Shown: piece after piece, positions 48,816 to 61,260 of the stretch
How the letters are laid out: each line of letters starts with the position of its first letter
Numbering within the stretch: position 1 is the first letter of the stretch
Source: Toxonevra muliebris
Taxonomy: Eukaryota; Arthropoda; Insecta; Diptera; Pallopteridae
Assembly: GCA_963691655.1 (NCBI GenBank)
Contig: OY829326.1
Location: 91,815,235 to 91,879,234 of the forward strand
DNA: 64,000 nt
Reading direction: 5' to 3'
Notes under the pieces: generated by a model
What the model saw: only the letters and a program-made list of their open reading frames with translations
Database searches by the model: none
Told to the model about the DNA's origin: nothing
Program-made: the position numbers and the translations under genes

Positions 48816-51800
48816 CTCTCGGCCTGTCATTTGATCCTCTATTTTTATGAACTTTAATGCTATACAAACAATTCAATACAATTCTAAAAATCAGAATGCA
48901 AAGAATGATATTAATTTTTTTTTTTTTGCGGTAAAATAGCATTGCTTCAGTACTTTTGTTTCAGAATTCCCACACATATTTAATAAATGCTTTGATTTAC
49001 AAGTGAAATTTGAATTAATTAGTGCCTTGGACATAGTGATTTTCCTTATTCTGACAATTTGAGATTTGATATGATAATAACCTAAAATTTGTAAATTAAT
49101 ATATTAAATTCCGCTGAAAAAAAATGTATGGTTTAGAAAATCATTTATACGCCCCAATAGCCATAAAATATTGAATACTGATCAAATATGTTTAAATAGA
49201 ACATGAATGCTAATTAGTTTTCCATAGAGAAGAAAATGTTTTTGTTTTTCATATGTAAGTAGTGAACAATAAAATAACAAACAAATATGCAGCAATATTA
49301 ATTAAATATTTTTAAATAAATCTACATATTATAATAACACAGACCTGCAAAGTTTTTTTTCATTTAATTATTTAAATATTACACAATTCAGCAATTAATT
49401 ATAATTATATTATATTAATCAGGATTTTGGTGAAACATAATTGATAAAAAAAATCAGAATATTGGGAACAAAGTGTGACTTCCCAAAGAGCTTTGTGGTT
49501 TCCGAAGTAGAAATTTTCCATCATTGTTAGAATTTCGATAAATCTTAACCTAATTTCTAATTTCAACCATATCGAATAGTTTTCAGCTTATTTCTATCCG
49601 ATTTATCTTCTTTGAACTATCAAAAAGGGATATAAGATTCTCGTAATCCTGAAGTAATGTTTCGGATGTTATACCATATTTGGTTTTAATGAGCTCAAAT
49701 TTATAGTAACTTTAACTTCGCAGGCATGTGTAATAAAAAAATGAAAATATTGTAAAACATTTTTTAATAAATTTAATTAAATATTTCGCTTCTTTTGTAT
49801 GTGCGGATAACACCGCGCAACAAAATTTATGGTGCTAAAAAATTTGGTAAAAATTTCCTTAAAACTTTTAGATGTTTTCAACTTAATTTTTCTTGCTTTC
49901 ATAGTTTTTCCATATCAATAAAGTCAATGACTTATTCCAGTTACAATTTTCAACCTAAGACTAAGTTGGAAAGTTTCAAAATAGATAGAAAGTAGAGAGT
50001 AATATCGGTTTTTGGTAGTTTTTCACTTTTTCGCAATTAATAATATAAGGGATTTTTTACCACCATATTACGCGTTTGAAGTGGGTAACTGTACATAGAG
50101 TAAACAAGAGAATTAACGAAGTTGTGAAACTAGAAGTGCAAAAATGTGTATTACATTATCAGTACACTGCAAAGTTTGCACCCAAAAAAAAAAGTGATGA
50201 AAAAAATTAGAAATAATATTCGTACAAATGTTCTCTTTATTGCAAACTTTCAAAAAACCAGTATATAATAATTTATAAATTTTTAATGACAGAAAAGAAG
50301 TCTTTAAATTTACAGCCTCGAAAATCTATGAATGCAAGATTGCTGAGTAGAAACTTCTCTTCAGAATCCGAAGTCAAGCACAACAAATTAAATTTTGTCG
50401 CACAGTGTTTTATAAAAAAAAACAAAATTTTTAAATATGAAAATGATAAATTCATTTTTAATAGTGCCTCAGAATCACTACCCAGAATTAAGTTATTTTT
50501 TTTTTGCTGTTGGCGCTCGGATTATTTAAAATTAAAAAGCATCTGCAAATGTTTATTTCTCTATCAATTAATTGCTAGTTAATTATATTAATTATTATTA
50601 TATTAAAAAATAACATATTTAAATTAAATATTAATGCAACTTACGATTGGAATTTACAATAAATATTATAAAAATACTCAAATAATAATAACGAGAAATG
50701 CAATATACTGCATGAATACGAAAAAGGTATGGTTTAAATTTTTGTGTTTTTATTTGTTTTTTATTATTGTTTTTACAATTTACAAAATATTTGCCCAACT
50801 GTAATGAGGAACCAGAAAAACCACAAAATAATTACTTTGGCCATCACATGCAGGCAGGCGTTAGTGATGATAATAATTCCATTGCTGTTGTTGCTACCAC
50901 TACTGTTGCTGTTGTCGTTGATGATGAAAATGAGTCCTTGCAGCACACATACTTGCATGCTTATTTATAGATTCATACTTTCCTCTTAACCACATATCCT
51001 TGATAATTATAATTACATTATTATTACAATTTGTAGCAACGGCTTTTCTTTGTTTGTGTGCATAGTGCTTGCAATTCAGTTGGTTTCTGTTTATTTCTAC
51101 CCATTTTCATTCAAGTTCAAGTTTATATATAGACAAAGTTTACATCATTCCCACAAAATACTTTACGTGTGTGGCTTTAAAAATTGACAAGAAAAACGTT
51201 AATTGAGTTTTAAATATTGCTAAGGAGATTAGTTAAAATTTTTTTTTTTTTTTGCAGTGGAGTATAAACTTTAGGGTTGCCATTTTTTAATCAATCTCTC
51301 CTTCCATCATCATACTAATTAACCAACCCAACTATCGTAACCCATCGTAATTCAATCAAAAAAGAAAATAACACAATTATTTTTTACCTTGGTGGCGTAT
51401 GATTAACATTTATTCTTTGCCAACTTTACTCTATAAATGTCATAAGTAAACAAAGTTAATTAGATTTTAAATAGAAGAATATACAAAAAAAAAATTAGCC
51501 AATAACAAAGATTGTAATGTAATTCTTAAATATATTCTAAAACACAAAAATTTGAAACAAATTTTGATTAACTTTTCCTGCTTTTTTCAGCTCATAGTCA
51601 TGAAATTTCTTTATTTCTTCATATTTCTTTCTTTAACCTTCCATTTTCTTTCTGTTTGATTCTACAAAGAAAACAATCTCAAACTAATTAATTTAATATA
51701 ATACAATATAAAATTAGCACACGAAAAACAACAAACACAAAAAATTTAAGAAGAAAGAAACAAAAAAGGAACATTATGGAACATCAAAGTCATTTGCAGG

Positions 51801-52590
51801 CAACGAAAAAATTCTGATGACAATTAAATGAATTTGATGTTGCTGATGACGATGTTGTTGATGAATATTTTTTTGCTGTTGCTGTTGATGTTAAAAATGT
51901 TTGCTTTGCTATTTCGTGGCATTATTTTTAAATAATTTAAATAAAAGAAATAACCATTGGCACGAATAAAAAGTTGTCGAAACAGAGAAAAGTTTGTTTA
52001 TGCAAAAAAAAACTACTTCCTGCAATAACAAGCAACAATAACAAGCCAGATAAACCTTAAAACAGCTGCTACTTTGTTCCTCATTGAACTGTATACACTG
52101 CACAGTGGGGCAGATATCGAATAAAAAGGAAAACAATATTTACTAACTATTGGGTAACTTTGAATTACAAAATTTAATACGATTAAAATGAAAGCAGACT
52201 AGTGGGGGATTAATTTGTTTTTCGAAGTATATTCTTATTATTCATAAAAAAATCTTCCCTTTCTCTAGCTTGTTGTCATTCAAAAGCCCTTCATATCTGA
52301 AGTATAGGACTCTGGATTTGAGAATCTTCCATAGAAATATTTAATACAAAAATTTGTTCAATTTTACAAATAAAAGTTATTAGCATTGTTTTTTAGTTAC
52401 TAAGGATGTAATCTGCTGTTCCCGCCTAATTTTTAAGGAGTTTTCGGAAATTTTTTATTAACACAAAATAAAATACAATCGTTCCAATTTTTTTATATGT
52501 TGTTATTGACATCTTTAACTGTACAACTGGAGTTTCTTTTATGATATTTTTTTAGTGTTTTTTGCATCCAAAGTGGACACTTAAAAAAGG
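48816..52590. other. AT-rich DNA, no gene seen
   Basis: Holds trinucleotide-rich tracts with GTT/GAT units at about 50884-50930 and 51838-51895, and T-runs near 51240-51253. No protein-like frame survives inspection. Confidence 0.55.
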
Positions 52591-52596
52591 TGTGTG

Positions 52597-52911
52597 GCTG
52601 GCCCGGGCGATTACGGTACTTGAAGTCATCTGAGACAAGAAATTTAAATAGAATATTGTTCTGTAGAATTGTCATTCGGGCAGGTAGTAGATCTAAACAT
52701 TTCTATTAATAAATAGAAAAATGGCAGACTTCTAAAAAAAAAATCAAAAATCTCGTTTTTTTTTTTTGTTGAAAATCCGGCTGAAAAATAGGAAGTAATG
52801 ATTATAAATAAACAATTCTACTACCTGCGAGGGCTATTGGTATGTAGAATAACGTTTTAGAATTTCAGCTTAATCGGTTCTACAGAATTCCTTCAAACGC
52901 CCGGGCCGATC
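52597..52911. mobile_element. Snapback MITE with GGCCCGGGCG ends
   Basis: The left arm starts GGCTGGCCCGGGCG and the right arm, read inward, starts GGATCGGCCCGGGCG. The arms also share GCAGGTAGTAGA (52679-52690) paired with TCTACTACCTGC (52814-52825). Both contain a TTCTGTAGAA/TTCTACAT region and an A/T-rich loop lies between. The whole of about 315 bp is thus one long imperfect inverted repeat with unusually GC-rich ends for this genome. It has no coding capacity. No clean target-site duplication was found. Confidence 0.65.
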
Positions 52912-53424
52912 CAAAAAACATTGTTTCGAGAAAAACGCTTTTAAGGCTTTAACAACACATACAGTTTAACCAACAGGCGCTCACGACTATGTACTAAAAC
53001 TTCGTTAATATTTTGAGTTTTGGTCTGAAATTTATACTCTATATATATATACATATACATATTCTAGATGTTTTCTTACTGTTCACGTTCATGATAAAAT
53101 TTATAGTTGGGGTAAGGTCAGCGGTTTTGAGGGTCGTTGTAAACAGTGTCGTCTTTTTCGCCTGTTGTTCAAATTGTTTATTTAAATGTAGTTCACGTAT
53201 ATTGGGTGATATAATACTTTGAGGTAATGACTATTGATGACACCCGATATTGGCTGCTGTGAAATACGTCCCAGCGATTGCCGGGAATTTCGCAGCACTT
53301 ACCTGAAATGACGGCACGTTGTGACTGATGATATATCCTGGTTTATAGACCACTGTAGTTGTTGTTGTTGCGCAATGGTCCTCCTTAAAAGAAGAAACAA
53401 TTCGAGTTTGCGCTGCCTTCATTT

Positions 53425-53890
53425 CTATTTTGCTTCCCGAGCCGTTTTTTTGTGGATAAAATGTTGAGTAACGGATTCCATTCTCACTGCAATCCCTAAC
53501 GTCATCAATCTAGCCTTAACCAGTTCGGGACATTGGCAAAGAACATGTGATAAAAAATCTTCCATATTAGAGCCAATATAGTTCTTGGATAGAGCGAGTT
53601 TTTTAGCCTGATTCTTTAAACAGAAACGGTGCCCAGTGATCACGCCAACCACTAAACTTCCTTTTTATAGGACAGCCAAATCAAAAATGCAATTTTGGGA
53701 CGATAATATAAGGGCTTGAAAATATTGTTTTAGGAAATATATTTTGGTTTCTTTATCTGTTATTGACTGAATTTTTACAAAGCTGTTTATCGAACGATAA
53801 ATGGTAACTGAATGATGGTGAGATCCTAGAGGCATTTCAAATAATAAACCCTGTCTCATTAGATCATTTCGCACTTAATGAATGAAAGCA
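53425..53890 (-). pseudogene. LINE C-terminal Cys-rich fragment, third RNase H LINE copy
   Basis: The minus-strand reading VVGVITGHRFCLKNQAKKL continues to MEDFLSHVLCQCPELVKARL, matching the GH-C-...-HFLC-CPAL region that follows RNase H in the LINEs at 14154 and 42413. The first Cys pair (FC..C) of the motif has been lost (NYIGSN). Upstream, in another frame, 53665-53874 may include the segment just before it. The sequence downstream (53231-53424) is GC-richer and may be the element's 3' UTR. Confidence 0.65.
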
Positions 53891-54560
53891 TTTGAAATCA
53901 TTTTACCTGAATGTCCTGAGATACAGCAGATTTGAAATCAACTATTTGATGTAAGGCCTAGCAAAGCATTATAGCTTTGTGTTTATAGGTATGATTAATT
54001 AGATATTGTAATACTAATTAGGCTTTACAGATTGATTTTTCAAGGCATATATTTATTCGCACATCATTTGTTATTTTTATACATTTCTTCTATCTCAGCT
54101 TGAAAATCATTTCAATTGTTTTGAGGTCACAACGATTCTTTGGCATACGAGTACTTAAGTGATTATTGTAAAGAATGTTGCCCCTACGATATCTTTGAAG
54201 TTAGTAGCAAAGGCACTTATAACACAATACAATACCACTTTCTCCAAGATGCGTTTGAACTAATAAAAATTTTTTCTGCAAATCGTACGCATTTATTCCA
54301 AACCATTTACCCTCTAAAAACTGTTTCTCTCATCAATACTCAGGACTCTTAAGTTTTGGTTCTTCCGTTTTTTAATTACGAAAATATAAAACTGCACCTA
54401 TGTAGTATTTATGAAAGAAACAGTTTGAGGGGTCTAAGTATTTATTGTGTCCCCATTTAAGAGAGAAGACATAGTTTGAATTCTGTTATATTAAATGAAT
54501 AGGCTAACGAGTTATTGTGGCACTGTTTTAACAATTGGGTTTGATTAAATACAAATACCA
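53891..54560. other. AT-rich DNA, no feature seen
   Basis: No gene or repeat boundary is supported. The plus-strand frame at 54140-54352 has no recognisable domain. Confidence 0.5.
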
Positions 54561-54620
54561 ATTGACTCCAAATGACTTCAAGTGAATGCAATTGACTTCA
54601 ATTGACTTCAAGTGACTCCA
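54561..54620 (+). repeat. Six-unit 10-bp tandem repeat (WTGACTYCA)
   Basis: Exactly six consecutive 10-base units of the form A-N-TGACTTCA/TGACTCCA fill 60 bases. The third unit is the most diverged. Related GACTCCAAAAAAGACTT blocks follow at about 54689 and 54731. Confidence 0.85.
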
Positions 54621-54625
54621 AAGCA

Positions 54626-57600
54626 GTTATGATTTTGAAGTCATAAGATTTACATTCTCATGATTTCAAAAAAAGATTGCATTCCTTTGACTCCAAAAAA
54701 GACTTTTCTAAATGAATAACTAATCGGCGACTCCAAAAAAGACTTCCAACTGCTTTCCTTATTCTGAAGTCGAATATGTTATATAATGAGTCCAATCAGA
54801 AATTATTATTCATTTGTGGCTTATACTCTCAATTGGTTGCGTTCTTTTATAGTTCTGATACTCATTATGTTAATTTAGTACTTAAAACTAAATCTAACTA
54901 ATCTAACTAAAACTAAATTTTCTTACAAGAGTAATTTGCAATGTTTGCTTCTTTAAATCTGCCAAATATTTGGTATCTAATTCAGTTCTTTTCATGGTAG
55001 GACAAACTTAGCAAACAAACAATTTTTTATTTTTTTTTTTTTTGGTGCCGTATCACTATTTGGGTGTTTCTTAAAATTAGGACAATCTTAATGTAACTGC
55101 TTAAATGCCACTTTCATAATTAGACAGGTTCCCAGTAGTGCCCGACCGATAGTTCAGGTTTGGGCTCAGACTAGGTACGATTTAATCAAAAATCATTTCA
55201 CGTACCCCTTAAAAATGGTGCGGCTTTAAAACAGCATGGGCGGTACAGACATTATATCATTGCAACTGTTTGTTAAATAACTATGCTTATTTTGCGAATT
55301 TTCGAATATATGTAAACAGGGTGTTATTTGAACAATCATTTGTACTTATAAAATTTACCAAAAATATCATAGTCAATTTCAATAAATAACGCCTGCGAAA
55401 TTCGTTTTTTTTAAATGGGATGGGAAAGAAACATATTTATGTGCTGAATCCTTTGAAGACTACGAAAAATCTTAGCCCAAAAGCTCTGATTTTGTCAATT
55501 TTCTGCCTGTATAAAATTAAAACCAATTTTTTAAATTTTTTTAAAACTACTCGCAAGTTAGTCTTTGAGGCGATGTGTAAATCCATTATTTTGACAAATG
55601 TTAAACTAAAAACGCATAGTTTAATAACTAACATATACATAGTACGCAAATAAAATACGAAGGAAACCACTGCTTATTATCAGTTTTCTAAAACCTCGCA
55701 GGTCTATGTAAATACAAAATATTTGATTACCTTATAAAATGAGTCGACTGTATTCTAACTTTCCAATCTCAAAATGCTTAATCATTTTTTTGAACGATTA
55801 CATTAAATTAATACACTGTTAAATTAAAACCTTCTAACACACCTAGAAAGTCCAAATATTGTTTAAAAAAAATGTTAAAACTTAACTTAATTTCATAATA
55901 ACATCATAATTATTATATATATATTAAAAATATATAAAGAAAAAGGTTACAAAAATTCTATATTTTCACATTGGCGATAGGGTATAATTAGAAATAGATA
56001 GTGATATATGTAATTAGAAATGTTAAAACGCAATGATGCGATGGAAAAGCCAAAATATTGAAATTTGTAACAACTTAGTTTTTTACTGTTAACCATACGA
56101 GTTTATTTCCAGATCTTTTTAAGTTTAATGTTATTTTAATGCAACGACATTGTTTAACTGGGTAACGAGCATTCAGTTTTTGACTTCTATTTAAATATCA
56201 AATAATAAAAATAAGCTTAACTTTCATTAACTGGCTCAAAATTTTCAGAAAAAAAACCAGCTACATTTAGGGCTACGTCGTATACATAAGCGACAAATTT
56301 TCTACCTTACAGTTGTAAGAATATTAGCAAAGAGCTTAGAGATAATATCCATAGCACTGGTCCTTGTAATAAGCCATTAATGATATACTTTGAATATTTC
56401 ACTACTCCTCACGCAATGAAGCGATTAAAGAGAAACCAGTAAACAACCTGCTGGCACATACCTGTATCCTGAAAAGCGGAAACTGAAGTATATGGATACA
56501 GACAAATTTGCCAGCATCTCATTACAATTTCTACATAGCTTTTAATCATTTTGTTACACTATGCAGCTGTTGTATTTATGTATTTTTCATCTCCCTTGCC
56601 TCATCATCGTGAAATTTATGCTCAGCAATATTTAACAACAAAATTTATGCGGCTAATTTTAGGTGTTTCACTTCACCTAACCCTCTTCCGCTTCACTTCT
56701 ATTTGTTGTTTATGCTGTTGCTGCCTTAGCTATTAGGTTTTGAATATTTAATATAAATACGTATCTACATATTTGTATGCATAATAATTTTATGGCAAGT
56801 ATACTAATAAACTCATCATGATAATGTAATAAACATTTTAAGGTACATAGTCTTTCTTCTAACCTACTACTTACTTCCTCTTCCCTATTCCTTTCTATCC
56901 TCATATAGAAAAATTCATAACTAAGACAGAATTTATGCTTTATTTTATTTTTTTTCCATTTTATTAAATTTTTTTCCTCTGATTTTATATTAATTTTTAT
57001 GGTTTTTCACTTTGATGTTGAGATTATTTTCTACCGCGATACAACATTACTAGCTTCATTTTTATTTATTTTTATCTTTTAGGGGAATTTCGCTGTAAGT
57101 GCATATGAATGTATTTACTATTAAGCTAAAATTAATTTTTGTTTTTTTGCTGGAACAGTATTAGATCCATGATATTGTAGAAAGGGGCAAAAATGTTTGC
57201 ACATTAAAGTACATCACGAAAAAACTTTGTTGTTGTCTTCATCTTCTTTTATAGCACAACAACCCATGAAGGACTTAAACTAAGGCTTACGCATCCGTTC
57301 ATGTGAGCGCATTATTTTTGCGTCGTAATCCAAGTCACTAACTATTACGCTATTGCGCTTTGAAACACATCTTAAAATCGTCTTTTGTAACAAGAAATTT
57401 TTCTTTGGGAAAATTTTGGCCAAATAGAATCTCGTTTCGATTGTCCTATATATCGCTGCCCTAATTTCAATATCAAATTTTTGATGGATCATGATAAAGC
57501 GTGCCAACTTTCATCTGTACTGAAAATTTTAGAGACCTACACTGAAAACTTGCAACCTTTTCGTTAAGTTAAAATTAGAAATTCTTAAAGCAGTACTCCA

Positions 57601-58140
57601 AATATCAAAATGTTTTTTGCTTCTCCTGTAAAATTTGAAAAATGCGCGTTAGGGTTTAGAAAATTAATGCAGCGATATGTACTTTGCAGCTAGAGAACAG
57701 TACCCGCAGACTTTAACTATTTTAATCCAATTTTAATTGCTAATTGCACTGATATGCACTCTATTAACTTGCTGTACTATAATATTTGAAAGTTGCTAAA
57801 GACTAAGATCAGATTTGTTAAGAGAATAATCATAAATAAAAATAACTTCGATTTCTATACATTGTAAATTCTTGTATAAATATTATATACTACTATAAAT
57901 AAATAAATAGAAACAAAAAAATAATAGATGCCCAAAATTTCTGCTGACTCGAATTGTTACTTTAGTGATATTTCTCATACGATTTCTATGATTCCGTAAT
58001 TTAAAAAATTGTTAATTAAATTCAATTTGAAAATTTTACAAAAACCTATTATTTTTGAGTATCTATTATTTTGAGTTTAATTATTGGGGCTCAAAGTGGC
58101 GTACAGAAAAAATGTCCTGTACAAAAGTCAATTCTTAGAG
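54626..58140. other. AT-rich DNA with minor repeat hints
   Basis: No gene is supported. At 55134, CCCAGTAGTGCCCGACCGAT resembles a DNA-transposon terminus, but no partner end was found. The minus-strand frame at 57280-57507 is somewhat protein-like but unassigned. Confidence 0.45.
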
Positions 58141-58155
58141 CTTTTCCATAAGGCT

Positions 58156-59332
58156 TTTTTTTTCGTTCGTTAGAAGGTGGAAATCGTCATAGATACCGCA
58201 GAACTCCTGTTCTACGAGTATGTCGGATTCCTACCAACTAAAACCACCTGCTTGGTCTCCTCCCACTCTCCCCGTGGGACTACCCGTAGGTATTACTTCG
58301 CGACGGTGGATCTAGTAGTTCAGTTCTTGATCTGTTCCCACTTTCAGTAGGGCGTAGTTGGATCATAATCAACGCAGCCACTGTGTCATGTCGTCTTCCA
58401 TTTTCCCAACGATTCGCACATCTGTGTGGTAAAATTCTCCAGTGTTGATGTTCTGCCAAAGGCTTGTTTCAGTTCCTCCATCTCCTTTTCGAAGCGTGCG
58501 CAATGAAATACCACATGCCTCGGGTTTTCATATTCATTCGGACATGTGGGATAGTATGGGTCATCGTCATATCCGAATCTATGCAGGTACTCCTTAAAGC
58601 ACCAATGGCCGCTTAGCAGCTGCGTGATGTAAAAATTTACATCCCCGCGCCTCCGTTGACAGCACTTCGCAATGTCGGGAATTAGCGTAAACGTCTTCTT
58701 TGCACCTGCCCAAATGGGTGCTGCATATAACACTACAGAGTCCATCACGGTGGACAAAAGCTTCCTTCTTCTCGCGCGTGGCCCTCCAACGTTTGGCATT
58801 ATGCGCATTAGTGCGTCGTTTATTTTCGCCGCTTTGCTGCTGACCGCTGCAAGATGGTCCTTAAAAGACATCCTAGTATCTATGAGCACTCCTAGATATC
58901 GGATGAGAGGTTGAGATATTATGATATCACCTTCAGCTGCTCTCTTTTTTTTCTTGTGCTCAAAAGCACGGCTTCCGTTTTTTGGGCTGCCAATTCCAAT
59001 TCCGCCGCGTTTGACCATCGTTGCATTCTGGAAATTGCATCATTGCAGTCTAACTGCAAGTCTTCCTGTCTATTCGATACTGCCACCAAAGCAATAACAT
59101 TGTGCCTGCAGGGACAACCTTGACCCATAATCTGTGTCATATAGAAGTCGCTTGTTGCTGAAGTAGCTACCGACAATACGCCGTAGATATAATGGCACAT
59201 CGTAGCTCTCCAGTGCCCGCATAATCTGCTTCCAGTCATAATAGTGTGGGTCGCATCCACTGTAGACCGTCCCATGCGAAAACCAAACTGGTGGTCAAAT
59301 ATACCTGTTGGCCTCTCTGGTTGCTCTGGCGG
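58156..59332 (-). mobile_element. R1-clade LINE, 5'-truncated, with 14-bp target-site duplication
   Basis: Flanked by TTTTCCATAAGGCT (58142-58155) and TTTTCTATAAGGCT (59333-59346), a 14-bp duplication with one mismatch. The 3' end on the minus strand is a short poly(A) after CTAACGAACG. Read minus-strand it holds QFGFRMGRSTVDA, YLRRIVGSYFSNKRLLYDTD, an RT thumb with YLGVLIDTRMSFKDHL and PNVGGPRARRRKLL, and a Cys-rich end. These blocks are diagnostic of the R1 clade. R1 itself targets 28S rDNA, but no rDNA flanks this copy. The catalytic YADD region and a long stretch after APIWAGA are deleted, so the copy is dead. Confidence 0.9.
58386..59018 (-). pseudogene. R1-clade RT thumb and C-terminal domain, internally deleted
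   Basis: The longest open frame in the window (210 codons). It runs from YLGVLIDTR through VVLYAAPIWAGA and then jumps to LIPDIAKCCQRRRGDVNFYI, skipping roughly the region that in relatives lies between these blocks. The frame stays open through TQLLSGHWCFKEYLHRFGY. In the C-terminal zinc-binding motif the first Cys is replaced (YYPTC), while the second Cys, the His of RHVVFHC and the last Cys remain. An in-frame deletion that preserves the reading frame is consistent with chance and should not be read as function. Confidence 0.85.
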
Positions 59333-59346
59333 TTTTCTATAAGGCT

Positions 59347-60929
59347 CGATGCACTCTAATGCATATATGTATATATAGAATGAGTTCTTGTTCGATAGTT
59401 TTCTATACTAACAATAAATATTAACTGTCGCATAAATTTAAAACCCTTTTTCAATATTTTGCCTTTATTTTATACAATTATGAAGTGGTTGTTTGTTGCT
59501 TACGTTGAATACAAAAATATTAGTGACCTTGAAAGCCATCACAAACGGTAGCATCCTTGGAGTTCGACTAAGTCTTTTTTCTTTATCATAGGTTTTATTT
59601 AATACTAGCGATAAATATTTTCACATAAGTATAATGTAGATCTCACAGTGTGTGTATTTGTTTATTTGGCTTGATTTATTATGATACGTAGTTACCCAAA
59701 AGTTTCAATTTTGAAATTTCCATTAAAGCAGGTGAAATCTTGGTTGCTTGTAGTGGTGAAAAAATAAAAAAACATTTCAGAGGGAATTGAAGGAGGGAAC
59801 GCAGTCCCAAATGCATATGCCTAAGAAAGAAACTTCTTGATGAGTTTTAAAGCCTATTTGTATGTGAAAACAACTACCTTCGCGATGCTTTGAAGAAGAC
59901 TGCATGCTTGCCTTATCACTAGTTTGATTTGGTTAAATAGTTATTTTCCTCAAGTGCGATGGGGAGAGTTTTTACCCAAAATTAGACATTAGAATTGAAA
60001 TTAAGTTCAAAACTCTCATCTATTTTGAGAGTAATCGTTGCCAACAAGTTTACAAAATCCTATTTTCCCCAGTTTTCATCATCTATAAAATTTGAAAAAA
60101 AAAATTGCGCTAGAATCATGAATTATATTTTATATTCTTTCTTACATTCAAAATGAGTTTTAAATTTTTAATATCTGCTTTCGAATAAAAAAGATTTCAT
60201 TCAATACAAAGACTTTACTTCGTATTTTTCATACAGTGCAATATATGTATAATCAGGAAAATCTTGGCCTAACTCTTAATGTTACAACGATATCAAAATT
60301 TTCTCGATACCTCAACTCATTAAAAGTATAGAGTTAAAATATCGATGCTACTCAAATATTTAAACAGAAGTAACGATGGTTACTCGTATCGTACTTACCC
60401 AAATTTTTTTAAAAATACCATATTTCATTTTAATTTTTGAAAAATTGTTTCAATCTAAATTTGCTTACATATATGTTAAATTTTTTCCTTCTAATTTTCA
60501 TAGATTAATCCATAGAAAATGCCCGAATACAAGCTTTAAATTTTCTGTAAAGTTGATTTGTCAATTATTCAAAATTATTTTCATATTGAACAAATTTTCC
60601 ATTGCAAAATACTCTACAATAAATATAACTCATATTTATTGTAGAGAGAAAGTAAATACACATCTGATTTACCCGATCCCAAGTAAATATTAATTTGAAA
60701 GCATCGAGTACAAAATGTACACAGTCCCCAAAAAAAGTAGTTACTCTTTTTGACGCAGCACTACTCCCAATAGTTTGATGGTCCGAACAAGTACTTAATT
60801 AGCTTAAGCGTTTATGTATGAAACAATTGTCTGTCCTGTGCTTTACCCTTGATTCAGTATATCAAGTCTCCAAACTTATTTAGTCACATTACAAAGCTTT
60901 CTCAGAGTATTAAGTCAGACATAAAAAAG
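59347..60929. other. AT-rich DNA, no gene seen
   Basis: Only AT-driven frames, including the plus-strand one at 60376-60693, whose composition is Phe/Ile/Lys/Asn-rich and without a domain. Confidence 0.55.
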
Positions 60930-61260
60930 GTTTTACAATATATCATTCTAAACCCAGCAATCAGACAGAAAGTTTCAAAAAGTTCTTTTTTCTTCAGTCT
61001 CATGGCAGTTACAACAGAACTGATTATGCAGAATGCACATTCACGCCACATCCCTGCCAATCGCCCAATGTCTTATATAAAGTGCTGTTATCGCCACGAA
61101 CTCCCTCCTGAAAAATATAATTAATTAAACCTTTCCACCAGATGTTAAATTGTAGCAAAAAGTGCGAGAAAATTGGTCTTGTTTTAAGTGAGATAAATCC
61201 AAAGAGGACTCAAGTCTTGCCAGAGGGCATCTTATGTTCTTATAACCACGAAGCTATATG
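60930..61260 (-). pseudogene. Fourth RNase H LINE C-terminal fragment
   Basis: The minus-strand reading FVAITALYIRHWAIGRDVA, a stop, then HNQFCCNCHETEEKRTF (60977-61028) followed by NFLSDC reproduces the IGRHA..HNDFC..C..E region seen in the copies at 42413 and 14154. Upstream, LARLESSLDLSHLK (about 61190-61230) fits the segment after the RNase H domain. Stops break it repeatedly. A plus-strand frame at 60849-61124 is only its shadow. Confidence 0.65.

Noticed and set aside
50744..50989. Open frames with VAVVVDD / LLLLLPLLLL runs
   Set aside because: Translations of a GTT/GAT trinucleotide tract in all frames, with no domain and no conserved start context.
58672..59123. Plus-strand open frames over the R1-clade element
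   Set aside because: They are shadows of the minus-strand RT sequence, which has clear family motifs.
60376..60693. 105-codon plus-strand frame as a gene
   Set aside because: Composition is dominated by Phe, Ile, Lys and Asn as expected from random AT-rich DNA, with no motif.
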